46,006 bases of DNA. It comes from a virus. Where the stretch lies: the IMG/VR virus record IMGVR_UViG_3300044714_000039, positions 1 through 46,006 of that record; one strand, given 5' to 3'. Below are positions 1 to 6,232 of this stretch, in pieces. Numbering within the stretch: the stretch's first letter is position 1; the number at the start of each line of letters is the position of its first letter. The position numbers and the translations under genes are program-made. The notes beneath the pieces were generated by a model that saw only the letters and a list, made by a program, of their open reading frames with translations, was not told where the DNA came from and did not search any database.

Positions 1-26
1 TTCCGTTTGCGAGCGGCCTCGTCCAC
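1..26 (-). CDS. 5' fragment of the VRR-NUC-like nuclease gene
   Basis: This is the duplicated start of the gene described at 45543-45905. The GTG start reads leftwards from base 26 and the gene continues across the circle joint. It is not a separate gene; only about eight codons lie in this copy. Confidence 0.85.
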
Positions 27-127
27 TACTCAGCTGCTGCTTCGTAGGCGTGAACGAGCCCGTAGACGCCTTCGCTCACCCGCGCGATCTGACCGCTCTT
101 CTGCAGCGCGGCGAGCCCGGTCGACAG
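1..127. repeat. Terminal direct repeat, left copy (circular closure)
   Basis: Bases 1-127 are identical to bases 45880-46006. The repeat carries the 5' end of the VRR-NUC-like gene (minus strand, 1-26) and the 3' end of the winged-helix gene that starts at 391. A 127-base overlap is the classic sign of a circular assembly graph closed with k=127, so the true unit is 45,879 bp. It could instead be a genuine short terminal repeat, but the exact k-mer length makes that less likely. Confidence 0.95.
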
Positions 128-391
128 CGACCCCGGGGCCAAGCCGGCGTCTTCAAGCCCCTGCTTGAGCTGCTTGGCGCTCAACGGGCCGGTCTGCAGC
201 GAGGCGATGATCGTGTCGTTGACCTTGGAGCTGCGCGTTCGGAGCTTATAAGGCGGCTCGCTGATCGCCTGCTCTTCGAGCGGCTTGGTGACGGCGAGGG
301 TCATTTCGCCCGCGATAAGGCCGACATTGTCGATGAATTGGACAAAGGCGTCCTTGGTCGGGAACTTGATGGTGACTTCGTACCTGTTCAT
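26..391 (-). CDS. Winged-helix DNA-binding protein, hypothetical
   Basis: The 121-residue product has a beta-rich N-terminus (MNRYEVTIKF), a basic middle (KLRTRSSK) and a C-terminal winged-helix-like segment (about residues 60-115: LSAKQLKQGLEDAGL, then LSTGLAALQKSGQI). The start at 391 is preferred over upstream ATGs because AAGGAAAAG lies just before it and its ATG overlaps the stop of the 388-597 gene. The same layout recurs in the gene at 43683-44051, so the two are likely paralogues. A regulatory or DNA-binding role is inferred. Its 3' end lies in the terminal repeat. Confidence 0.8.
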   Translation of the reverse strand: MNRYEVTIKFPTKDAFVQFIDNVGLIAGEMTLAVTKPLEEQAISEPPYKLRTRSSKVNDTIIASLQTGPLSAKQLKQGLEDAGLAPGSLSTGLAALQKSGQIARVSEGVYGLVHAYEAAAE

Positions 392-597
392 TGCTTTTCC
401 TTGTTCAGCACCTCTAATTGCGAACCATAGATTTCGAGGGCGCAGCACATGGCCCGCGACGCCATCTTCAGATGAACCCCTTGCCTTAACAGATCCTCCG
501 TGGTTTGCACCTTGTCGAGATGCTCAATGACAATCTCAGTCACCTCGTACAAGGTCATGGCGTAGGGATACGTCAGAGCGTCATTAGATTGTTCCAT
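388..597 (-). CDS. Small hypothetical protein, 69 aa
   Basis: This is the 3' part of a longer open frame whose upstream portion is antigene-like low-complexity Arg/Pro sequence. The credible protein begins with ATG at 597 (MEQSNDALTY). It is helical and mixed-charge, with no recognised domain. It overlaps the end of the 573-977 gene by 25 bp and hands over to the next gene through an ATGA overlap at 388-391, as is usual in this tightly packed block. Function unknown. Confidence 0.65.
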   Translation of the reverse strand: MEQSNDALTYPYAMTLYEVTEIVIEHLDKVQTTEDLLRQGVHLKMASRAMCCALEIYGSQLEVLNKEKQ

Positions 598-977
598 GCG
601 TCCCTGTGCGCCTCCCCAAGAGTGTGGAACCGGCCGGAAAACACCGCGTCGCGCATCACGGTTTCGAAACGCGACCAGCCATAATCCGGGATCTTCTTGT
701 ATTCGAACAGAACGACCCGATAAGTGACGCCCTTGTGGGTGATGACGTGGGATCGGTTGCCGTTGACGGTGCGGTTCCAGTTCGACAGGTCCATGAAGGT
801 GTAGCGTTCGTGCTCGGACGAGGGCCAAAGCCCTGGGTTGCGCTTGTTCGGCGGCGGGGTCCAGGCCGGCTTGAAGCTGGCCAGCTTGCGCTGCGCCGCG
901 GCGCGGGTCGCCGGATCGCCGCGCTGGTCCTCGGCGATCGCGCGGATCTTTTCGTAGAGGGTTCGGTGATCGGTCAC
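573..977 (-). CDS. Hypothetical phage protein, 134 aa
   Basis: The GTG start at 977 overlaps the TGA of the preceding 50-residue gene (GTGA). The N-terminal half is helical (LYEKIRAIAEDQRGDPATR, a pattern seen in small phage and bacterial proteins that begin with a short helical pair), and the C-terminal half is beta-rich with many aromatics (NWNRTVNGNRSH, YRVVLFEYKK, YGWSRFE). No catalytic motif is visible. Codon pattern and overlaps support coding. Function unknown. Confidence 0.8.
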   Translation of the reverse strand: MTDHRTLYEKIRAIAEDQRGDPATRAAAQRKLASFKPAWTPPPNKRNPGLWPSSEHERYTFMDLSNWNRTVNGNRSHVITHKGVTYRVVLFEYKKIPDYGWSRFETVMRDAVFSGRFHTLGEAHRDAWNNLMTL

Positions 978-1126
978 TTCTCAATCCTGGCGTCCTTGAT
1001 CTGCTCCTTGGCCCGCTTGGCGACTTCGATAAGCTCGCTGGCCAAATTGAAGGCCTCCACCGGAGTGAGCCACAGTTCGCCATGGCCGTAGATCTTGACC
1101 TTGCCTTCGACCGCTTCGATCGTCAT
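974..1126 (-). CDS. Small hypothetical protein, 50 aa
   Basis: Reading leftwards from ATG at 1126, the frame encodes MTIEAVEGKVKIYGHGEL followed by an amphipathic helix (PVEAFNLASELIEVAKRAKE). Both ends overlap neighbours in the ATGA/GTGA style (start with the 1123-1326 gene, stop with the GTG of the 573-977 gene), which strongly supports it as a real gene in the chain. It has a short beta segment then a helix and no known domain. Confidence 0.75.
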   Translation of the reverse strand: MTIEAVEGKVKIYGHGELWLTPVEAFNLASELIEVAKRAKEQIKDARIEK

Positions 1127-1326
1127 TCGCCGTCCACCTCCTCGAAGCACAGGCGCCGGATCTCGCAGCCGCAGCGGCGCGCCATCAGATTGAAGATCTC
1201 AACCGTCTTCTCCTCCCGCTCCTTGGCGCTGATCTCAGGGAAGGATGAGAGCAGGCTGAGCTGGATCGTTTCGTACGTGACCAGCGCCGTTACCCGAACG
1301 TAATTGTCGATGCTCAATGGCGGCAT
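1123..1326 (-). CDS. Small hypothetical protein, 67 aa
   Basis: The 67-residue product has a central helix (PEISAKEREEKTVEIFN) and two adjacent cysteines (RRCGCEIRRLC). The Shine-Dalgarno AAGGGGGAA is four bases before the ATG at 1326. Directly upstream lies the folded RNA element at 1340-1389, whose CCCCC run could also pair with this ribosome site. The stop overlaps the start of the next gene. Function unknown. Confidence 0.75.
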   Translation of the reverse strand: MPPLSIDNYVRVTALVTYETIQLSLLSSFPEISAKEREEKTVEIFNLMARRCGCEIRRLCFEEVDGE

Positions 1327-1339
1327 GTTTCCCCCTTGC

Positions 1340-1389
1340 GGAGAGGCTCGCCCCCAATCGGGGGTTTGTGCTTGAGGACAAGCCTCTCC
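1340..1389 (-). other. Three-way-junction RNA element in a leader/intergenic region
   Basis: On the minus-strand RNA an outer 9-bp stem (GGAGAGGCT with AGCCTCTCC) encloses two hairpins: CTTG-TCCT-CAAG and CCCCC-GATT-GGGGG. It lies between the stop of the ssDNA-binding candidate (1414) and the ribosome site of the 67-residue gene. It has no U tract, so it is not a simple terminator. The CCCCC arm can pair with either the hairpin GGGGG or the downstream AAGGGGG ribosome site, so a translation switch is possible. RNA stabilisation or processing are alternatives. Confidence 0.55.
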
Positions 1390-1413
1390 TACCTCCGTCG
1401 CTCGGAGGGTTCG

Positions 1414-2346
1414 TCAAAATGGGATCTGATCTTCGTCCTCTTTGGGCGTGTACATGGGCCGCGGCTCGGGATTGCGGTCGGCGCGGATCGTCTCAGCCTC
1501 GCCCTCGAAGTCAGTGACGAACCCGCTCTTGGCGTACTGGTCGTAGAGCGCCCGCGCCTCGATCCCTTCCTGCTCGGTCTGCAAATTGCCGAGATATTGG
1601 TAATCGTAGCTGTAATAAAAATCGCCGGTCGGCCCGGTCTTGCGCTGGCTGACGATCTTATACCGCTGATAGAATTGATCGACCCCCATCGCTCGGGCGG
1701 TCGAGATGAAGTTCTGGGTCGGCGCGATGCCGGTGCGGGCGTTGGTGAACACGCACAACTGTTTCTTGCCGTTCGGCAAGTCGATCAGCCACAACACGTC
1801 ATAGGTCAGCGTAGCCGCCGGCTTCGAACTCGGATTGTCGTCCTGGCTCGAGCCGAACTTGTGCATCTTGTTTTCGAAAACCGTGGTTCTGACGTGCCAC
1901 TTGTAAACCTTCGGATTGCCTGGGAATTTGACTTCGAACACCTGATTGGGCACGTCCCAATGGATGCCGTCCGAGGCGGTCGCCAGCGGACCTTTCTGCC
2001 CGTCCGTCGCACCGATGCCCTTCGGCGCCCATAGCTGGTAGCTCTTGCGCAGGAAGATCGGCGTGCCGGTGACTGAAGGGCCGAAGTCCTTGTTAAGGAT
2101 CGTCATCCAGAAATTGCCGACCTGAGCGCCCGGGGTGCGGTCCATGATCTCGGGGCTCTGCCCGGCCAGGATCTTCAATCTGGGCGGCTTGAGATCGGAG
2201 CCGTCAATGTTGCCCATCGACGCGCCGGTCGAGGCCTTGCGCATCCAGTCAGGGACCAATGCGCTCTCTGTTTTCACGATGTCGTTGCTCACGATGTACA
2301 TTTCCTTTGAACTGTTCCAGCGATAGCGGGGCTTTTCGTAGTTCAT
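1414..2346 (-). CDS. Putative single-stranded DNA-binding protein
   Basis: The 310-residue protein ends in the acidic tail EDEDQIPF, which matches the consensus of the C-terminal tail of bacterial SSB proteins (acidic residues then IPF) used to recruit partner proteins. The middle is beta-rich with many aromatics (GNFWMTILNKDFG, FEVKFPGNPKVYKW, DFYYSYDYQYLGN), as expected for a nucleic-acid-binding fold, though I cannot confirm an OB fold by eye. The start at 2346 sits one base after the stop of the 2348-2836 gene; ATG 2301 is an alternative. It probably coats DNA during replication together with the helicases. Function is inferred mainly from the tail. Confidence 0.65.
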   Translation of the reverse strand: MNYEKPRYRWNSSKEMYIVSNDIVKTESALVPDWMRKASTGASMGNIDGSDLKPPRLKILAGQSPEIMDRTPGAQVGNFWMTILNKDFGPSVTGTPIFLRKSYQLWAPKGIGATDGQKGPLATASDGIHWDVPNQVFEVKFPGNPKVYKWHVRTTVFENKMHKFGSSQDDNPSSKPAATLTYDVLWLIDLPNGKKQLCVFTNARTGIAPTQNFISTARAMGVDQFYQRYKIVSQRKTGPTGDFYYSYDYQYLGNLQTEQEGIEARALYDQYAKSGFVTDFEGEAETIRADRNPEPRPMYTPKEDEDQIPF

Positions 2347-2347
2347 G

Positions 2348-2836
2348 TCACGCCTTGGTGATCGACACGTAAGGCGTGGAGGAGACCTTGAAGATGTCGC
2401 TTGGCAAGGCGCGCTTGGCCATTGCCTCTTCCTTGGCGAATGCGCCGAGCGTCGCGGCATTGACCGTTTCGATGATCAGGCCTTGATTGTTGGTATTGTG
2501 CAGCCACTGGAAGGCTGCGGCTTTGTCGAGCATCGAGGCCGACCAGCGGTCGTTGATCGACACTCGACCGACGTTGTCGATCTTAATCGTCTTGACGCCC
2601 TGGTTGCCGAACAGGGTCGGCAGGAGCTCCTGCGAGATTGTGTCGACAAGCGACTGAAGAGCCGACATCTTGGTCGCCAGCGTCTTGACCATGTCGCGCA
2701 GCTCGGAGAAATATACAACGGCGTCGGGAATATTGGCGGCTTCGATCGCCGTGTTGGCGTCGCGCGTGGCGCGCTCAAGCAGGGCGTCGAGTTTCTGGCC
2801 GGCATAGTTGGCCGCGGTTTCGGTGTCGAATTGCAT
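2348..2836 (-). CDS. Hypothetical protein, likely partner of the ssDNA-binding candidate
   Basis: The 162-residue product is helical over its first 90 residues (LDALLERATRDANTAIEAAN, FSELRDMVKTLATKMSALQ), which suggests a coiled coil. A shorter beta/helix part follows (KTIKIDNVGRVSINDRWS, then LHNTNNQGLI). It is the first gene after a TTGACA promoter element and directly precedes the SSB-like gene with a one-base gap, so the two are probably co-transcribed. No catalytic motif seen. Function unknown. Confidence 0.8.
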   Translation of the reverse strand: MQFDTETAANYAGQKLDALLERATRDANTAIEAANIPDAVVYFSELRDMVKTLATKMSALQSLVDTISQELLPTLFGNQGVKTIKIDNVGRVSINDRWSASMLDKAAAFQWLHNTNNQGLIIETVNAATLGAFAKEEAMAKRALPSDIFKVSSTPYVSITKA

Positions 2837-2882
2837 CTGATCAGTCCTTCTGGTTTAAGACCACACAGGGGCCTTGCCACCA

Positions 2883-2911
2883 GAGCTATTCGGGCTGTTT
2901 AGGACTGTCAA
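2883..2911 (-). promoter_or_regulatory. Candidate sigma70-type promoter for the SSB operon
   Basis: On the minus strand TTGACA (2911-2906) is followed after 17 bp by a weak -10 (TAGCTC, 2888-2883). The 13-bp string CTTGACAGTCCTA around the -35 recurs exactly at the 13.68-kb promoter. The -35 is convincing; the -10 is poor and may need an activator. Confidence 0.45.
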
Positions 2912-2928
2912 GCGGAAAGAGGGGAAGC

Positions 2929-3321
2929 ATGTCGATTATCAGCACGCTTGCGTTAATGATCACCGGTTTCGTCGCCAAGCAACCGGTCAAAGTCGATCCG
3001 CGCGATACCGAAATCGCCCAGCTCAAGGCGAAGATCGATGATCTCAACCGCCAGCTTAACAGCGTCAGAGATGACCGCGACGGCTGGATGCGGATGGCCG
3101 AGGCTTGGCGCGGTCGGTACTACGGGTCGGACTATGCGATTGCCCAAGCGCAGCAGCAAGCGCAACAGTTGATGGACTACGGACAGCAGGCGGCGGCGTA
3201 CCAGGGTCAGCTGGGTCAGCAGCAACTGCAAAGTCAACAGTTTGAGGGTTTTTGCAATTGTGTGCCAGCGCGCCACGACTTGCTCCTGGGCGCTAGCGCC
3301 CTTTCAAATCCTCGGGAGTAA
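2929..3321 (+). CDS. Membrane-anchored coiled-coil protein, possible spanin-like or moron gene
   Basis: This plus-strand gene is embedded among minus-strand genes. The 130-residue product starts with a hydrophobic stretch (residues 2-16, SIISTLALMITGFVA), continues with a charged coiled coil (about 24-50, EIAQLKAKIDDLNRQLNSV) and then a Q/A-rich helix (about 72-105). A good Shine-Dalgarno (GAGGGG) precedes the ATG. One N-terminal membrane segment plus a periplasmic coiled coil resembles inner-membrane spanins, but it is far from the endolysin. Its last 29 bp run antisense to the LuxR-type gene. Role uncertain. Confidence 0.65.
   Translation: MSIISTLALMITGFVAKQPVKVDPRDTEIAQLKAKIDDLNRQLNSVRDDRDGWMRMAEAWRGRYYGSDYAIAQAQQQAQQLMDYGQQAAAYQGQLGQQQLQSQQFEGFCNCVPARHDLLLGASALSNPRE
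3288..3301. other. 14-bp perfect palindrome at the converging ends of two genes
   Basis: GGGCGCTAGCGCCC is followed by CTTTC on the plus strand. It sits where the plus-strand coiled-coil gene and the minus-strand LuxR-type gene overlap tail to tail, and contains the TAG stop of the latter. It may act as a weak terminator or a protein-binding site. Confidence 0.35.
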
Positions 3322-3559
3322 AGAGGCCGATGGCGACCGCCAGCGCGGTGGCTTGCGGCAGCGTGGCTACATTCAGTTTGTAGCGCACATGATCCAAATT
3401 GGATTTGACCGTCCCGAAGGCGACGCCGGTGATCAGCGCCGTCTCGGCATAAGTCTTGCCCCGCGCGCACCATAGCAAACATTCGAATTCGCGTGGCGTA
3501 AGGTCATGGGTTAGCGCCACGTCGCTGCTTTTACGGCCCACATCTGTGCTGTCTGACAT
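3293..3559 (-). CDS. Stand-alone LuxR-type HTH regulator
   Basis: The product is almost only a GerE/LuxR DNA-binding domain: LTPREFECLLWCARGKTYAE, then the recognition helix region GVAFGTVKSNLDHVRYKLNV and a closing helix ATALAVAIGLF. The spacing matches the C-terminal domain of LuxR/TraR proteins, but there is no signal-binding or receiver domain. The ATG at 3559 gives 88 residues and overlaps the preceding gene by 49 bp; a GTG at 3520 would give 75 residues with a short overlap. It may regulate phage genes or compete with host LuxR-family regulators. Confidence 0.85.
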   Translation of the reverse strand: MSDSTDVGRKSSDVALTHDLTPREFECLLWCARGKTYAETALITGVAFGTVKSNLDHVRYKLNVATLPQATALAVAIGLFTPEDLKGR

Positions 3560-3735
3560 TCGGTGATGGCGAGCGAGTACATGCGCTTGACCTCGGGATC
3601 GGTCGTCACACTGCGCAATTCGTTGCAAGCGTCAATGAACTCGGCTGCGTGCTGTTTCAACTCAGCCACGGCGTTGTCACCGCTTGGATTGAACGTCTTG
3701 CCGACCGCGCGCTCGCCGAAGGTCAAATCATTCAC
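3511..3735 (-). CDS. Small helical protein resembling the Acb2/Tad1-hairpin family
   Basis: The 74-residue protein begins with GTG at 3735, overlapping the stop of the upstream gene. It shows the pattern I associate with small phage proteins now grouped with Acb2 (anti-CBASS cyclic-nucleotide sponges): FNPSGDNAVAELKQHAAEFI, a short linker, then a second helix with SLAITECQTAQMWAVKAAT ending the protein. The hairpin of two helices and the MWAVKA ending are the main similarity. Assignment is from memory of the family, not a search. If right, it sequesters CBASS signal nucleotides during infection. Confidence 0.5.
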   Translation of the reverse strand: MNDLTFGERAVGKTFNPSGDNAVAELKQHAAEFIDACNELRSVTTDPEVKRMYSLAITECQTAQMWAVKAATWR

Positions 3736-3920
3736 ATCGTCCTCCGCCGCTCAGCCTGGGACATCGCCCCGCGCTTGACGCCCTTCTTGGTCGGCTGGTT
3801 CGTGCCCTTTTTGAGCGAGCCAGACTTCTGCAACGTCGAGGTGCCGATCGCATAGGCGCTCGATGTTCCCCAGCCCTTCTTTTTCAGCTGCTTGACCGCT
3901 TCGTCGAGAATATGGGGCAT
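3732..3920 (-). CDS. Small basic phage protein, 62 aa
   Basis: A very basic protein: a short helix (HILDEAVKQLKKKGW), then AYAIGTSTLQKSGSLKKGT and a Lys/Arg-rich end (KKGVKRGAMSQAERRR). Similar small basic proteins with the AYAIG...LQKSG...KKGT arrangement are common in phages, often near structural genes; their role is not known to me. The stop overlaps the GTG of the next gene. It follows the Ig-like gene with a one-base gap. Confidence 0.75.
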   Translation of the reverse strand: MPHILDEAVKQLKKKGWGTSSAYAIGTSTLQKSGSLKKGTNQPTKKGVKRGAMSQAERRRTM

Positions 3921-3921
3921 G

Positions 3922-4494
3922 TCAGCCTCCGAGCGCTGTAACGGCGACGCTGTTCGAAGCGTGCGACGTCGAACCCGCGCCGTTGACTGCGGTCACCAAG
4001 CAATTGACGGCGCCGGCGGTCACGTCGGCCGCGACGATGGTGTAGGACGCCGCGGTCGCCCCGGCGATTGCCGTCGTCGCGCCGCGCCGCCACTGATAGG
4101 TGTACGAAGTCGGATGATTGAGCCAATTGCCGTTGGTGACGGTCAGCATAATGCCGAGCGAGGCGGTTCCTGGGATGAACGGCGCATCGACGTTGACCGG
4201 CGGCACAGCGTTGCCGAGCAGTTCATTGATCTCGTCGGCCATAGTGGTGTTGCTGAGGTTGCCGGCCTTGCCGATGTTGATGATCCGCAGCATTTCGTTG
4301 GTGAACGGCGTCTGCCCGGCGATGCCTGGAATAAGACCCCTCGCCGGGGTCTGCATCGTCTTGTCGTAAGTGGTCGGATCGGCGTCGAGCGCAGTGATGA
4401 TCGCTTGCACCTCGGCCGCCAGATTGGGGTAGGTCCAATATTGCGCCATGATCAGGCTGATTTTGCCCTGGAAGGTGACCGGATCCATGCTCAT
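3922..4494 (-). CDS. Ig-like-domain protein, probable virion decoration or accessory protein
   Basis: In the 190-residue product, residues 1-100 are helical (FQGKISLIMAQYWTY, LAAEVQAIITALDADP). Residues 100-190 form an Ig-like beta sandwich of the type seen in phage surface proteins: LGIMLTVTNGNWLNHPTSYT, YQWRRGATTAIAGATAAS, then CLVTAVNGAGST and a final NSVAVT strand. Such domains usually bind cell or particle surfaces weakly. It sits with other virion-like genes on the early strand, out of place relative to the late block. The start overlaps the 4491-5606 gene (ATGA). Confidence 0.75.
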   Translation of the reverse strand: MSMDPVTFQGKISLIMAQYWTYPNLAAEVQAIITALDADPTTYDKTMQTPARGLIPGIAGQTPFTNEMLRIINIGKAGNLSNTTMADEINELLGNAVPPVNVDAPFIPGTASLGIMLTVTNGNWLNHPTSYTYQWRRGATTAIAGATAASYTIVAADVTAGAVNCLVTAVNGAGSTSHASNSVAVTALGG

Positions 4495-5606
4495 GTGCTT
4501 GTCCCTTCTCCACCGAGCTCAGTTCCTGGCACGGTCAAATTAGGACCGAATTTGGGCGGCCATTTTGCGCCTTTTTGAAGCGGCCCGATGCTTGGCGGCG
4601 CGGTGGGTATGAGCGACGAAGGCGGCGCCTGCTGTTGCTGGTTTTGCTGCATCGCCGCCTGAACAGCGGGATGTTGAAACAACTGCGACAGGTCAAGCAT
4701 GCCCATTTGCGGTGGGCCGCCGGTTCCTCGAGCCCCGCCGATCGATCCACCGCCCAGCATGCCGCCGCCGATCCCTGGATTGGCGTTGGGTCGATTGCCT
4801 GTAATCCAGGGGTTGTTGCCGAGATTGACCGACGCTGGATTGACCCTGCCATTGACCGGCCCGGGCGTTGCGCTGGGCGGCGCCGCAGCCACCGGAGTGG
4901 GCGTGACGGGCCGCGAAGGCGGCGCGAGCGCGCCGGGCGTTGGCACAGGCGGTTGCTGCCCAGGCGGGGCATAAGTGGTTGGGAAACCAGCTGCGCCCAT
5001 CACCGGCCGGTTGGCGTCCGATCCGATACCGCCCTGCCCTGAATTCGGGTTGGGCCAATACTTTGGCTGGAGCTCGCCCGTCTCGGCTGGAGTCGGCGCC
5101 ATGACGCCAGCCCCGGCGATCGCGCCGCGCCAATAAGGATTGCCGCTGCCGAGCGCAGAAAGCGGATTGCCGGGCGCGCCTGCAGCCGGGCCGCCGGGTC
5201 CGTTCATCGGCGAGCCGGCTTGAAAAGTCGCGTTCGGATTGGCCTTGAACCAGCTGCGCGGATCCCAAGCATTCTCGGTCGATGTGCCGCCGGTGAACGG
5301 GCCAACCTGCTTGTTGGGGGCAATTCCGCGCCGCGGTGGGATGATCTGCGGCCCGGTGGTATTGAGGCTCGCGCCTGGAGCGAGCGCCGGATAGCCCAGC
5401 GAGGGGGCGCCTGCGCTGGCGGAACGAGGAATGACGCCGCTCCCTGGCAGCATCCCGCCGCTGGGACCGGCGCCTGTCGTGCCGCCGCCAGGAACCGGAG
5501 CGCCGGCCGGCATCGGCGTCGCGCCTGGAGCCGGCAGCGCGCTGGGCGGGATCCAGTTTCCGTCTGGACCGAGAGTCCAGCCGGGAGGAGGACTACCGCC
5601 GCTCAT
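4491..5606 (-). CDS. Pro/Gly-rich low-complexity protein, probable virion component
   Basis: The 371-residue protein is dominated by Pro, Gly, Ala and Gln. It begins with a short aromatic repeat-like motif (PPPGWTLGPDGNWIPP) and contains APGASLNTTGP, a motif shared with the late proteins at 35421-36722 and 36715-37461. Near the C-terminus lies a more ordered helix (LDLSQLFQHPAVQAAMQQNQ). The composition matches the plus-strand internal virion proteins, so I infer a structural role despite the opposite orientation. No enzyme motif seen. Confidence 0.7.
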   Translation of the reverse strand: MSGGSPPPGWTLGPDGNWIPPSALPAPGATPMPAGAPVPGGGTTGAGPSGGMLPGSGVIPRSASAGAPSLGYPALAPGASLNTTGPQIIPPRRGIAPNKQVGPFTGGTSTENAWDPRSWFKANPNATFQAGSPMNGPGGPAAGAPGNPLSALGSGNPYWRGAIAGAGVMAPTPAETGELQPKYWPNPNSGQGGIGSDANRPVMGAAGFPTTYAPPGQQPPVPTPGALAPPSRPVTPTPVAAAPPSATPGPVNGRVNPASVNLGNNPWITGNRPNANPGIGGGMLGGGSIGGARGTGGPPQMGMLDLSQLFQHPAVQAAMQQNQQQQAPPSSLIPTAPPSIGPLQKGAKWPPKFGPNLTVPGTELGGEGTST

Positions 5607-5919
5607 AATCGATTACGCCAGCGACCTGCTGCTGCGGCTCGTCGAGATTGCGTTCATCGTGCGCGGCAACCCAATTGTGGATCCCCATCGCCTGCATTTC
5701 CTGCGATCGTTGGAATTGCTCGACGCCGACCGGGACGACGTCGCTTTGCGCTGGCGCGCCGGGCTCGACCTCTTCGGGCTCGACGCCGGGCCACTCATCG
5801 GGCAACTGTCCTGGCGTGTTGGGCAGTCGACTAGCCCGTCGCTGTGGCGGCTCGTCTTGGGGCAATGGCGGCGGGGTGCGAGAAATTGTGGTGCTGGTGG
5901 TGCGCTTGACGGTTGCCAT
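5593..5919 (-). CDS. Hypothetical protein, 108 aa
   Basis: The frame starts at ATG 5919 (MATVKRTTSTTISRT) and overlaps the next gene by 14 bp. The N-terminal half is disordered and Pro/Glu-rich (NTPGQLPDEWPGVEPEEVEP). The C-terminal half has a helix and a conserved-looking patch (QEMQAMGIHNWVAAHDERN). No recognised domain. Its position suggests it belongs with the virion-like cassette downstream. Confidence 0.65.
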   Translation of the reverse strand: MATVKRTTSTTISRTPPPLPQDEPPQRRASRLPNTPGQLPDEWPGVEPEEVEPGAPAQSDVVPVGVEQFQRSQEMQAMGIHNWVAAHDERNLDEPQQQVAGVIDYERR

Positions 5920-5929
5920 GATCGGCCTC

Positions 5930-6232
5930 CTATCGCTGCGCCGGAACATCCTTCAAATCCCGCAAAAGCGCAATGCCGCGCAATCGTTCATCCCCCAGCG
6001 GACAATCGATCCAATTGAGATCCGGCAACGGGATCTCTTCTGTACGGAGCCGGCTCAGTACGGTGCGATGCAGCGGCGCGAGCGCGGTGAAACAGCGTTG
6101 GGGTTTGAGGTAATGCCAGATCCGGTAGCAGTGGGCGTCGGCCGGGGTGGCGAGAAAGATCAATCCGACATACCAATGTCGTCGGGGTCGCGATAGCTTT
6201 GTTGTCGTTGACCGTGCTTGTTTCCTCTCCAT
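5930..6232 (-). CDS. Hypothetical basic protein, start uncertain
   Basis: The credible part reads RRHWYVGLIFLATPADAHCY, then aromatic/basic sequence (RIWHYLKPQRCFTAL) and RTEEIPLPDLNWIDCPLG. ATG 6232 gives 100 residues but overlaps the helicase end by 73 bp; a TTG near 6163, overlapping the helicase stop, would give about 77 residues. Amino acid composition downstream of the helicase stop looks coding. Function unknown. Confidence 0.5.
   Translation of the reverse strand: MERKQARSTTTKLSRPRRHWYVGLIFLATPADAHCYRIWHYLKPQRCFTALAPLHRTVLSRLRTEEIPLPDLNWIDCPLGDERLRGIALLRDLKDVPAQR

Noticed and set aside
598-1083. Upstream extension of the 69-residue gene
   Set aside because: Arg/Pro-rich out-of-frame shadow of the 134-residue gene.
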